A stretch of DNA of 15,289 nt from Ruminococcaceae bacterium UBA2656. GTDB taxonomy: Bacteria; Bacillota; Clostridia; Oscillospirales; Acutalibacteraceae. The DNA lies in assembly GCA_002359465.1 (NCBI GenBank), contig DENA01000020.1:47295-62583 (forward strand). Direction: 5' to 3'. The translations under genes were made by a program, and so were the position numbers. The notes under the pieces were generated by a model. It searched no databases, was not told where the DNA came from, and worked only from the letters and a program-made list of their open reading frames with translations. Positions 7,418-14,535 of the stretch are shown here, in pieces; positions within the stretch are counted from its first letter, which is position 1, and each line of letters starts with the position of its first letter.

Positions 7418-10400
7418 CTATATAAAGTTCAAAAAAGTAGAAACTTTTGTGATATCGATGACCGAAAGCTGTGTAGTTTCAACATGTCTGGCACAGGTAA
7501 GGAACGCGTTGGCGGTATCGAGCGAGGTCAGGCACGAAATCCCGGATTCCACCGCATTCCGCCGTATTTTATAGCCGTCCCTGTTGTGTACCATGCCCCG
7601 TGAGGGAGTATTGATGACCAGATCGATTTTACCAGAAGTGATATGGTCCAGAATATCCGGATTGCCCGTACCGATTTTATTGGTGCGGATGGTCGGAATC
7701 TCGTGATCGTTGAAGAAGTCGGAGGTTCCGGCAGTGGCATAAATCGTCCAGCCAAGGTCGTAAAGTCCCCGTGCAATCGGCAGGGCCTCTTCCTTGTCGC
7801 TGTCCTTCAGCGTAAAGATAACCCTTCCGTTTTTAATCATGTGCATCCCGGCGCCATAAAACGATTTGATCAGCGCTTCGTCAAAGGTACGCGCAATTCC
7901 CAGCACCTCTCCGGTAGATTTCATTTCCGGGCCAAGGTTGACGTCGGCTCCGTAGAGCTTTTCAAAGGAGAAGACCGGCATTTTGATTGCAATCAGGTCC
8001 CTTTCCTTCTGTAACCCGTAATGATATCCCATGTCCGGCAGGGTTTTGCCGAAGAAAGTGCCGACGGCCAGCGGAACGATCGGAATACCGGTTACCTTGC
8101 TGATATACGGCACGGTTCTGGAGGAACGCGGGTTGGCTTCAATCACATACACTTCATTATCTTTTACGATAAACTGGATGTTCAGCAGCCCCTTGACCTT
8201 CAGCGCCTTTGCAAGCCGACGGGTATATTCCACAATCAGCTCCTGCATGTCTTTCGGTACGCCGATGGCCGGATAGACGGAGATGCTGTCACCGGAATGA
8301 ATGCCGGCGCGCTCAATATGCTGCATAACGCCCGGAATCACCGAATCGATTCCGTCGCAGACGGCGTCAACCTCAACCTCGGTCCCCATGATATATTTGT
8401 CCACAAGGATAGGGTGCTCCTGCGCGATGCGGTTGATAATGCCGATTTGCTCGACGATGTCCTCATCCGCGTAGGCAATATGCATTCCCTGCCCGCCAAG
8501 CACATAGGACGGCCGGACAAGCACCGGATAACCCAGTTCATTCGCCGCCCGGATCGCTTCCTCACAGGTAAAGACCATGCGGCCCTCGGCGCGGGGAATC
8601 TGGCATTCAAAGAGGATTTTGTCAAAGCGTTCCCTGTCCTCCGCCTCATCAATGCTGTCAAACGAGGTGCCGAGGATGGGGATTCCCATTTTCTCAATAG
8701 CCCCGGCCAGTTTGATCGCCGTCTGGCCGCCAAACTGTACCACCGCGCCGTCCGGTTTTTCAAGATCGACAATATGGCGCACGTCCTCTTCCGTCAGCGG
8801 CTCAAAATAGAGTTTGTCCGCAATGTCAAAATCCGTACTGACCGTTTCGGGGTTGTTGTTGACGATGATGGTTTCATAGCCCAAATCCTTCAGCGCCCAG
8901 ACGCTGTGAACGGAACAAAAATCGAATTCAATTCCCTGACCGATCCGGATGGGTCCGGAACCGATCACGAGAATTTTCTTTCTGCTGCTCTGCGGTGTGG
9001 ACTCGTTCTGAATTCCGTAGCTTGAATAGTAGTACGGCGTTTCGGCGTCGAATTCGGCAGCGCAGGTATCCACCATCTTATAGACGGGGTGGATGTCCCA
9101 CTCGTTTTCCATGGCGCGGATTTCCTCCACTGTTTTCCCGCTCAGTTCCGATATGGTTTTATCCATAAACCCAAAGTCCTTCGCTTTTAAAAGCAGGTCC
9201 CTGTCAACAGGCTGTGCCGCAAAGGCCTTTTCCACCCGGATAATCGAAAGCAGCTTGTCAAGGAACCAGAGGTCTATTTTTGTAATGTCATGGATTTTTT
9301 CCGGCGGCGTGCCGCGCCTAAGAGCCTCGGAAACGACCCAGAGTCTGCGGTCGTCTACGACATGAAGACGCTCCTCCAGCTCGCTATTGGTAATTTTCTG
9401 AACACTGCGGTCAATCAGGCTGAAAACATTCTGTTCCAGCGAACGGATGGACTTCATCAGGGCCGCTTCAAAGGTCGGGGCAATTCCCATCACTTCTCCG
9501 GTCGCTTTCATCTGGGTGCCCAGACTGCGTTTCGCATAGACGAACTTGTCAAAAGGCCATCTCGGAATTTTCACGACGCAGTAGTCTAAGGTCGGCTCAA
9601 AGCAGGAATAGGTCTTTTTCGTAATCGCGTTCTGAATCTCGTCCAGCGTATAGCCAAGCGCAATTTTGGAAGCCACCTTCGCAATCGGGTAACCTGTCGC
9701 TTTGGAGGCAAGCGCGGACGAACGGCTTACGCGGGGATTTACCTCGATCACGCAGTACTCAAAGCTTTTCGGATTCAATGCAAACTGAACATTGCAGCCG
9801 CCCTCCACCTTCAGTTCCCGGATGATGGAAAGCGCGGCGGAACGGAGCATCTGCGTTTCTTTATCCGCAAGCGTCTGACAGGGAGCGACGACAATGGAAT
9901 CGCCCGTATGGACGCCGACCGGGTCAAAGTTTTCCATGTTGCAGACCGTAATGCAGTTGCGGTTATGGTCGCGCATGACTTCGTACTCTATTTCTTTCCA
10001 GCCGGAAATGCACCGCTCAATCAGCACCTGATTCACACGGCTGCGATGCAGCCCCAGCGTCGCTATGGAAACAAGCTGCTCTTCGTCGGCGGCGATTCCG
10101 CCTCCGCTGCCGCCCAGCGTGTATGCGGGACGAACCACGACGGGGTAGCCGATTTTTTTCGCTATTTTAACGCAGTGCTCGACGGTTTCTGCAATCTCGC
10201 TCTCCGCGCAGGGCTGATTGATGCGCTCCATCGCTTCCTTGAAGAGCTCCCTGTCCTCCGCCATCCGGATGATGTCTGCGTTTGTGCCGATCATTTCCAC
10301 GTTGTTTTCCTTTAGGAAACCGGATTCTTCCAGTTCCACCGCAAGGTTCAGCGCGTTCTGTCCGCCCAGAGTCGGAAGGATGCTGTCCGGATTTTCCTTC

Positions 10401-10633
10401 AGTATCACCTTTTTGATGGTTTCAACAGTCAGCGGCTCAATATAAACCTTGTCGGCAATCTGCTTGTCCGTCATGATAGTCGCGGGGTTGGAGTTGATCA
10501 GGATCACCTCCACGCCTTCCTCACGGATTGCGCGGCAGGCCTGTGTTCCCGCATAATCGAACTCCGCCGCCTGACCGATGATGATTGGGCCTGAGCCGAT
10601 GATAATCACCTTTTTGATGTCTGTTCTCTTCAT
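7418..10633 (-). CDS. carB: Carbamoyl-phosphate synthase, large subunit
   Basis: The 1071-residue large subunit makes carbamoyl phosphate from bicarbonate, ATP and ammonia channelled from CarA, supplying pyrimidine and arginine synthesis. Two homologous ATP-grasp halves are visible. The first has GSGPIIIGQAAEFDYAG (13-29), RPAYTLGGSGGGIA (168-181) and EVNPRVSRSSALASK (297-311). The second repeats GSGPIRIGQGIEFDF, RPSYVLGGQGM and EANPRSSRTVPY. The C-terminal MGS-like domain keeps ATAGTS, TNKIGTG and VINTPSRG segments, the region that binds UMP, IMP or ornithine in characterised enzymes, so allosteric control is plausible. The ATG overlaps the carA stop as ATGA, and AGGAGGAGG lies within the carA end, so translation is coupled. 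It is the only carB in the window and may serve both pathways. Length is normal. Confidence 0.99.
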   Translation of the reverse strand: MKRTDIKKVIIIGSGPIIIGQAAEFDYAGTQACRAIREEGVEVILINSNPATIMTDKQIADKVYIEPLTVETIKKVILKENPDSILPTLGGQNALNLAVELEESGFLKENNVEMIGTNADIIRMAEDRELFKEAMERINQPCAESEIAETVEHCVKIAKKIGYPVVVRPAYTLGGSGGGIAADEEQLVSIATLGLHRSRVNQVLIERCISGWKEIEYEVMRDHNRNCITVCNMENFDPVGVHTGDSIVVAPCQTLADKETQMLRSAALSIIRELKVEGGCNVQFALNPKSFEYCVIEVNPRVSRSSALASKATGYPIAKVASKIALGYTLDEIQNAITKKTYSCFEPTLDYCVVKIPRWPFDKFVYAKRSLGTQMKATGEVMGIAPTFEAALMKSIRSLEQNVFSLIDRSVQKITNSELEERLHVVDDRRLWVVSEALRRGTPPEKIHDITKIDLWFLDKLLSIIRVEKAFAAQPVDRDLLLKAKDFGFMDKTISELSGKTVEEIRAMENEWDIHPVYKMVDTCAAEFDAETPYYYSSYGIQNESTPQSSRKKILVIGSGPIRIGQGIEFDFCSVHSVWALKDLGYETIIVNNNPETVSTDFDIADKLYFEPLTEEDVRHIVDLEKPDGAVVQFGGQTAIKLAGAIEKMGIPILGTSFDSIDEAEDRERFDKILFECQIPRAEGRMVFTCEEAIRAANELGYPVLVRPSYVLGGQGMHIAYADEDIVEQIGIINRIAQEHPILVDKYIMGTEVEVDAVCDGIDSVIPGVMQHIERAGIHSGDSISVYPAIGVPKDMQELIVEYTRRLAKALKVKGLLNIQFIVKDNEVYVIEANPRSSRTVPYISKVTGIPIVPLAVGTFFGKTLPDMGYHYGLQKERDLIAIKMPVFSFEKLYGADVNLGPEMKSTGEVLGIARTFDEALIKSFYGAGMHMIKNGRVIFTLKDSDKEEALPIARGLYDLGWTIYATAGTSDFFNDHEIPTIRTNKIGTGNPDILDHITSGKIDLVINTPSRGMVHNRDGYKIRRNAVESGISCLTSLDTANAFLTCARHVETTQLSVIDITKVSTFLNFI

Positions 10634-11706
10634 ATCCGGCCTCCTCCTGTCAGCTTGAGAAATTGATCGAAAAGAAAGCCTGTGTCAAGCGGGCCCGGAG
10701 AAGCCTCAGGATGAAACTGCACAGAAAACACTTTTCCATTTTTATAATTTAATCCCTCAATACTGCCGTCATTCATGCTGATAAAGCGGATGTCGGCTAC
10801 TGAAGGATTGATTGTGTCGCCATTCACCACAAATCCGTGGTTTTGGGAGGTAATGTACACCCTGTTTGCAAACAGATCTTTTACCGGGTGGTTGATGCCT
10901 CTATGGCCATATTTTAATTTATAGGTGTCGAATCCCTGGGAAAGAGCCATCAGCTGATGGCCAAGACAAATGGCAAAGGTAGGGATGCCATGCGCGTAGA
11001 CCTTTTTCAGTTCGGCTATTGCCTTTGCGCACTCCTTCGGATCCCCCGGGCCGTTGGAAAGCATAATGCCGTCTGGCGAAAAAGACATCATATCTTCAAA
11101 GGAAGCGTCATACGGGAAACATTTTACAGTGCAGCCGCGCCTGACAAGCGAACGGATAATGTTGCTCTTCACCCCGTAGTCCGCAAGCGCAATCTTTACA
11201 GGACCGTCGCCGTATACCTTTTGTTCCCTGCTGCTGACAATCGGAACGCAGGATTCCAGTACAAAGGCGTCAATCTGTTTTTTCATCGCAGCGGTGTCAA
11301 TGGCATCTCCATACGCAATCATGCCGCGCATGGTACCGCTTTCGCGCAATACCTTTGTAATAGCGCGGGTATCCACCCCCTGAATACCGGGAATGCGGTT
11401 CTGTTTCAAAAAGGTGTTTATGTCCTCGTCACAGCGGAAATTGCTCGCGGCGCCTGAAACAGACCGGACAATGTAGGCCCGCAGCCATGGCTTTGTAGAT
11501 TCCGCATCATCATAGCAGATGCCGTAATTTCCAATTAAAGGATAGGTCATGACAACGCCCTGTCCTGCATAGGATGGGTCGGTCAGCAGTTCCGTGTACC
11601 CACACATTGCACTGTTGAACACAACCTCGCAAAGGACGTCATGTTCGTCGCCAAAGCCTGTTCCCTCAAAGGTCATTCCATTTTCTAGCATCAGCAATGC
11701 CTTCAT
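10630..11706 (-). CDS. carA: Carbamoyl-phosphate synthase, small (glutaminase) subunit
   Basis: This 358-residue subunit hydrolyses glutamine and passes ammonia to CarB. The N-terminal domain starts KALLMLENGMTFEG and contains FNSAMCGYTELLTDPSYAGQ. The class I glutamine amidotransferase domain has LSNGPGDP (216-223), the nucleophile elbow FAICLGHQL with Cys247, and VQFHPEASPGP with His332 and Glu334, completing a Cys-His-Glu triad. The start ATG has only a weak GGTGAT ribosome site. Its stop overlaps the carB start by four bases. The 126-base gap before it holds two inverted repeats but no convincing promoter and no clear PyrR attenuator, so I cannot tell whether it begins a new transcript or continues from dapL. 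Confidence 0.98.
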   Translation of the reverse strand: MKALLMLENGMTFEGTGFGDEHDVLCEVVFNSAMCGYTELLTDPSYAGQGVVMTYPLIGNYGICYDDAESTKPWLRAYIVRSVSGAASNFRCDEDINTFLKQNRIPGIQGVDTRAITKVLRESGTMRGMIAYGDAIDTAAMKKQIDAFVLESCVPIVSSREQKVYGDGPVKIALADYGVKSNIIRSLVRRGCTVKCFPYDASFEDMMSFSPDGIMLSNGPGDPKECAKAIAELKKVYAHGIPTFAICLGHQLMALSQGFDTYKLKYGHRGINHPVKDLFANRVYITSQNHGFVVNGDTINPSVADIRFISMNDGSIEGLNYKNGKVFSVQFHPEASPGPLDTGFLFDQFLKLTGGGRI

Positions 11707-11783
11707 TTAATCACCAACCATTCTTTTTATTCAACATCTATCTCAATAGCATTTCCAGCTAAACTGTAGAATTGGTTTGTTTT

Positions 11784-11810
11784 CCTTCCCTTCCGCAGGC
11801 GGGGGGAAGG
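11784..11810 (-). other. GC-rich stem-loop in the dapL-carA gap
   Basis: CCTTCCC (11784-11790) and GGGAAGG (11804-11810) form a perfect 7-base stem. Inside the loop CCG and CGG can pair again. A second register, CCTTCC (11789-11794) with GGAAGG (11805-11810), is also possible. On the transcribed strand the next bases are A-rich, not T-rich, so it is not a standard intrinsic terminator. It may be an mRNA stability or pausing structure in the carA leader. Confidence 0.4.
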
Positions 11811-11825
11811 ATTGCCATCTCTGCA

Positions 11826-11842
11826 TAAAGCATTATGCTTTA
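11826..11842 (-). other. Palindrome centred on the dapL stop codon
   Basis: TAAAGCAT and ATGCTTTA form a perfect inverted repeat around one central base. In RNA this gives a 7-base stem whose three-base loop is the dapL UAA stop. There is no downstream U-tract. It lies only 15 bases from the GC-rich stem-loop at 11784-11810, so the dapL transcript end carries two hairpins in succession. Confidence 0.4.
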
Positions 11843-13053
11843 AAATATTTTATAATCCTCTCAACTGCCTTTTGCGTATTTTCCGTTGTATTGAAAGAAG
11901 TTAAGCGGAAATACCCTTCGCCGCCAACCCCAAAGCCGGAACCGGGGGTACCGACCACGCCGGTTTTTTCAAGCAGAAGATCAAAAAATTCCCACGAAGT
12001 AAGCCCGTCAGGCGTTTTCAGCCAGGCATAAGGCGAATTCACGCCGCCGTATACTTCAAATCCGGCCTCCGACAATCCATCCACGATGATTTTGGCATTG
12101 TTAAGATAATAAGCAATATTCCCTTTGACCTCGCGCTTCCCTTCTTCGGAAAAGACAGCCTCGGCACCGCGCTGGACAACATAGGAAACACCGTTCATTT
12201 TTGTTGACTGACGTCTGTCCCACAGCTTATTCAGGGATACTCCGTCGAAAACCAGTTCCTTGGGGATCATGGTGTACGCGCAGCGCGTTCCGGTAAAACC
12301 GGCGGTTTTGGAAAAGCTCCTGAATTCAATGGCGCATTTTTTCGCACCTTCAATTTCATAGATGCTGTGCGGCATATCCTTATCCGTAATAAACGCCTCG
12401 TATGCCGCGTCATACAGAATGACAGACTGATTTACAAGAGCGTAATCCACCCATTTTTTCAGCTCGTCCCGGCCGATGCCGACACCGGAAGGATTATTGG
12501 GGAAGCAAAGATAAATGATATCTGCATGCTCTTTCGGGAGCACGGGCAAAAAGTTGTTTTCCTTTACGCAGGGCATATAGACAATTTTGCTCCAGCCGCT
12601 GCCCTCGCGGTATTCGCCGGCCCTTCCGGCCATCACGTTGGTATCGACGTAGACCGGATAAACAGGGTCGCAGACCGCGACGATGTTATCCACGCCGAAA
12701 ATATCACCGATACTTCCGGTGTCGCTTTTCGCGCCGTCGCTGACGAAAATCTCATCCGTGTCAATCTGCACTCCGCGCTTTATAAAATCGTTCTCCGCAA
12801 TCGCGGCGCGAAGAAATTCATAACCCGCCTCAGGGCCATAGCCGCGAAAGGTCTCCGCCCTTCCCATTTCTTCGGCGGCGGCCTGCATGGCCTTCACCAC
12901 AGCCTTTGGCAGCGGGCGGGTAACGTCCCCGATTCCCAGCCGGATAATTTCCGTTTCCGGATGCTGCCTGGAAAATTCATTTACCTTCCTTGCAATATCC
13001 ACAAACAGATAGCTGGCGGGCAGTTTCACAAAGTTTTCGTTTACTTTCAACAA
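11833..13053 (-). CDS. dapL: LL-diaminopimelate aminotransferase
   Basis: This 406-residue PLP enzyme of fold type I converts tetrahydrodipicolinate directly to LL-diaminopimelate with glutamate as amino donor, bypassing the acyl-intermediate routes. Seen in sequence: [14 protein letters not shown] (36-49), FRGYGPEAG (69-77), FPNNPSGVG (184-192), LYDAAYEAF (213-221; Asp215 and Tyr218 contact PLP), [12 protein letters not shown] (246-257) with PLP lysine Lys249, and YFRLTSFN (381-388) with the substrate-carboxylate arginine Arg383. The length and the [13 protein letters not shown] context fit DapL better than a general aspartate aminotransferase. The start appears to be TTG: AAGGGA lies 10 bases upstream, the frame is closed by TGA a few codons before, and no ATG is available. 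A second TTG follows directly. It lies 46 bases after dapF, whose product uses its product. Confidence 0.95.
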   Translation of the reverse strand: MLKVNENFVKLPASYLFVDIARKVNEFSRQHPETEIIRLGIGDVTRPLPKAVVKAMQAAAEEMGRAETFRGYGPEAGYEFLRAAIAENDFIKRGVQIDTDEIFVSDGAKSDTGSIGDIFGVDNIVAVCDPVYPVYVDTNVMAGRAGEYREGSGWSKIVYMPCVKENNFLPVLPKEHADIIYLCFPNNPSGVGIGRDELKKWVDYALVNQSVILYDAAYEAFITDKDMPHSIYEIEGAKKCAIEFRSFSKTAGFTGTRCAYTMIPKELVFDGVSLNKLWDRRQSTKMNGVSYVVQRGAEAVFSEEGKREVKGNIAYYLNNAKIIVDGLSEAGFEVYGGVNSPYAWLKTPDGLTSWEFFDLLLEKTGVVGTPGSGFGVGGEGYFRLTSFNTTENTQKAVERIIKYFKA

Positions 13054-13063
13054 AATACTACAT

Positions 13064-13069
13064 TCCCTT
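13064..13069 (-). promoter_or_regulatory. Ribosome site before the dapL TTG start
   Basis: AAGGGA on the minus strand is 10 bases upstream of the TTG at 13053. The only candidate initiators in frame after the upstream TGA are an ATT and two consecutive TTGs, so this site supports a TTG start. Confidence 0.5.
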
Positions 13070-13079
13070 CATCCATGTT

Positions 13080-13099
13080 TTCCTGCTGTACAACAGGAA
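13080..13099 (-). other. 20-base near-perfect palindrome between dapF and dapL
   Basis: The plus strand reads TTCCTGCTGT followed by ACAACAGGAA: ten pairs with a single mismatch that is G-U in RNA. It begins right after the dapF stop. The transcript would form a 6-7 base stem with a loop of 6-8 bases. No U-tract follows, so it is unlikely to end transcription. An mRNA-processing or stability element, or a DNA operator, is possible. Confidence 0.4.
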
Positions 13100-13933
13100 T
13101 CAAAGCTCAATGGTTCCGTCAAATACAAATTCCGCCGGACCGCGCATCCGTACCGTATCAGTTTTTTCATCCCATTCTATCTGCAAATCGCCGCCTTTCA
13201 GATGGACGGTTACACTGCGGCCGGTCTTATAGTTGACCGCGCAGGCAACTGCAGCGGCGCACGCACCGGTGCCGCACGCCCAGGTTTCCCCGGAGCCGCG
13301 CTCCCACACGCGCATGTTAATCTCATCTTTGCTTAGTACCTGTACAAATTCAATATTCGCTCTTTTGGGGAAAATCCGGTCGCATTCCAGCTTAGGACCG
13401 ATTTTTTCAATCTTCACTTCATTTACGCCGTCAACAAACAACACACAGTGCGGATTTCCCATGGAAACACAGGTGATTCTGTATTCTTCCGAGCCAAACG
13501 CAACGGGTTCGTCAATCAATTGCTCTTTCGGATAATCCACCGGGATATCCGCCGCGTAGAAATCCGGTTTTCCCATATCGACTTTAACAGATCTTACTTT
13601 TCCATCCTGTACATCCAGAAAAAGTGTTTTCACACCGCTCATCGTATCAACTTTCAGAACATCTTTTTTTGCAATGCCACGCTCATACACATATTTACCC
13701 ACACAACGGATGCCGTTGCCGCACATCATGGCCTGCGACCCGTCCGCATTATAAATATCCATACGGCAGTCGGCTTTTTCAGACGGTTCAATCAATATGA
13801 TGCCGTCGGAACCGATGCCGAAATGCCTTTCGCTCAGCTTAACGGAAAGCTCGGACGGATTTTGGACCTTTTCTTCAAAGCAGTTGATATAGATATAATC
13901 GTTGCCTATTCCCTGCATCTTTGTAAATTTCAT
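13100..13933 (-). CDS. dapF: Diaminopimelate epimerase
   Basis: This 277-residue PLP-independent racemase turns LL-diaminopimelate into meso-diaminopimelate, the precursor of lysine and the cross-linking residue of many peptidoglycans. Both catalytic cysteines are present: Cys71 in MMCGNGIRCVGKY and Cys220 in ETWACGTGACAAA. The N-terminus MKFTKMQGIGNDYIY and the GSDGII segment (41-46) are standard for DapF, as is the length. The frame is open six codons further upstream to a GTG, but that stretch is the ribosome site itself (AGGAGGAGG, about 6 bases before this ATG), so 13933 is the start. The upstream ANTAR gene ends 14 bases before it, with its stop directly beside the ribosome site. dapL, which makes the substrate, follows after 46 bases. 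Confidence 0.98.
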   Translation of the reverse strand: MKFTKMQGIGNDYIYINCFEEKVQNPSELSVKLSERHFGIGSDGIILIEPSEKADCRMDIYNADGSQAMMCGNGIRCVGKYVYERGIAKKDVLKVDTMSGVKTLFLDVQDGKVRSVKVDMGKPDFYAADIPVDYPKEQLIDEPVAFGSEEYRITCVSMGNPHCVLFVDGVNEVKIEKIGPKLECDRIFPKRANIEFVQVLSKDEINMRVWERGSGETWACGTGACAAAVACAVNYKTGRSVTVHLKGGDLQIEWDEKTDTVRMRGPAEFVFDGTIEL

Positions 13934-13947
13934 CAAAATCCTCCTCC

Positions 13948-14490
13948 TCACATGTTCAGAATGATCATTGCGGTTTCTATCATTTTTTTACCGGAATCCA
14001 TACTTTTCTTTTGAATAAAACGGTGAGCCTGCGGCTCAGTGAAATTATTGCGCTCAATCAGAATATTTTTTGCTTTTTCAAGTACCTGTCTTTCATCGAA
14101 GCCGCCGTTGGCAATTTTCTTCTTAATGATAAGGCTGCTGTAATCTGAAATATCCAAAAGCATGCTGACGGAGGAAATCAGATCCATTCGATTGATCGGC
14201 AGTATTAAACTGGCACAGGAAAACGACTCGGAAATATCAGTTTGCCGGGACTTGACAATGAATAAAAAATCATAGCCGGGACCGATTGTTCGTGGGAGAT
14301 TCAGCGCGGGCATATCCATCAGTTTTACGCTGCAAACAACTACTCCCCCGTGATAATGTCTGTTGGCAAAGTCGATTACCTGCGAGCCGGTTGTACACAC
14401 ACCACTGACGTTCAAACCACCTGTACGGAGCACGGCCGCTATTTTCTTAGCGTAATCCGCATTTGAATTCGCTACAAGAATACTGCTCAT
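13948..14490 (-). CDS. ANTAR-domain antiterminator with degenerate receiver (NitR-like)
   Basis: This 180-residue protein has two visible parts. Residues 1-115 look like a response-regulator receiver fold, but the acidic pocket reads Asn8-Ser9 where aspartates are usual, Ser54 stands at the phosphoacceptor position, and Leu97 at the conserved lysine. Phosphorylation is therefore unlikely. Residues 122-180 match the ANTAR RNA-binding domain, a three-helix unit with EKAKNILIERNNFTEPQAH followed by AMIILNM-type C-terminal helix positions. ANTAR proteins bind paired hexaloop hairpins in leader RNAs and prevent termination. Position directly after glnA recalls the clostridial NitR regulator of glutamine synthetase (family knowledge from memory). 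The likely start is ATG 14490, with GGAG 9 bases upstream; an open TTG pair just before it overlaps that spacer. It lies 45 bases after glnA and 14 before dapF. Confidence 0.85.
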   Translation of the reverse strand: MSSILVANSNADYAKKIAAVLRTGGLNVSGVCTTGSQVIDFANRHYHGGVVVCSVKLMDMPALNLPRTIGPGYDFLFIVKSRQTDISESFSCASLILPINRMDLISSVSMLLDISDYSSLIIKKKIANGGFDERQVLEKAKNILIERNNFTEPQAHRFIQKKSMDSGKKMIETAMIILNM

Positions 14491-14499
14491 TTTCAACAA

Positions 14500-14503
14500 C
14501 TCC
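14500..14503 (-). promoter_or_regulatory. Ribosome site deciding the ANTAR gene start
   Basis: GGAG lies 9 bases before the ATG at 14490. The in-frame TTG codons at 14499 and 14496 would begin 0-3 bases from GGAG, which is too close. This rules them out in favour of the ATG. Confidence 0.6.
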
Positions 14504-14535
14504 GCGGAAAGGAATGTGGTGTTTTCATAATAGAA

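Noticed and set aside
8021..9025. A 334-codon plus-strand open frame opposite carB.
   Set aside because: It is antisense to intact CarB domains and its translation is low-complexity shadow sequence without family features.
11707..11832. PyrR-type attenuator or other pyrimidine leader before carA.
   Set aside because: No PyrR anti-antiterminator consensus and no U-tract terminator are visible; only the two stem-loops already listed.
12367..13236. A 289-codon plus-strand open frame across the dapF-dapL junction.
   Set aside because: It runs antisense through two real genes and their gap. No domain or ribosome site supports it.
13934..13951. Upstream GTG start for dapF giving an N-terminal MRRRIL extension.
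   Set aside because: The extension is the AGGAGG ribosome site read as Arg codons. The ATG at 13933 has ideal spacing and gives the family N-terminus.
14491..14535. ANTAR-type double hexaloop hairpin between glnA and the ANTAR gene.
   Set aside because: The 45-base gap has no pair of stems with six-base loops. If such a motif exists it should be upstream of glnA, outside the window.
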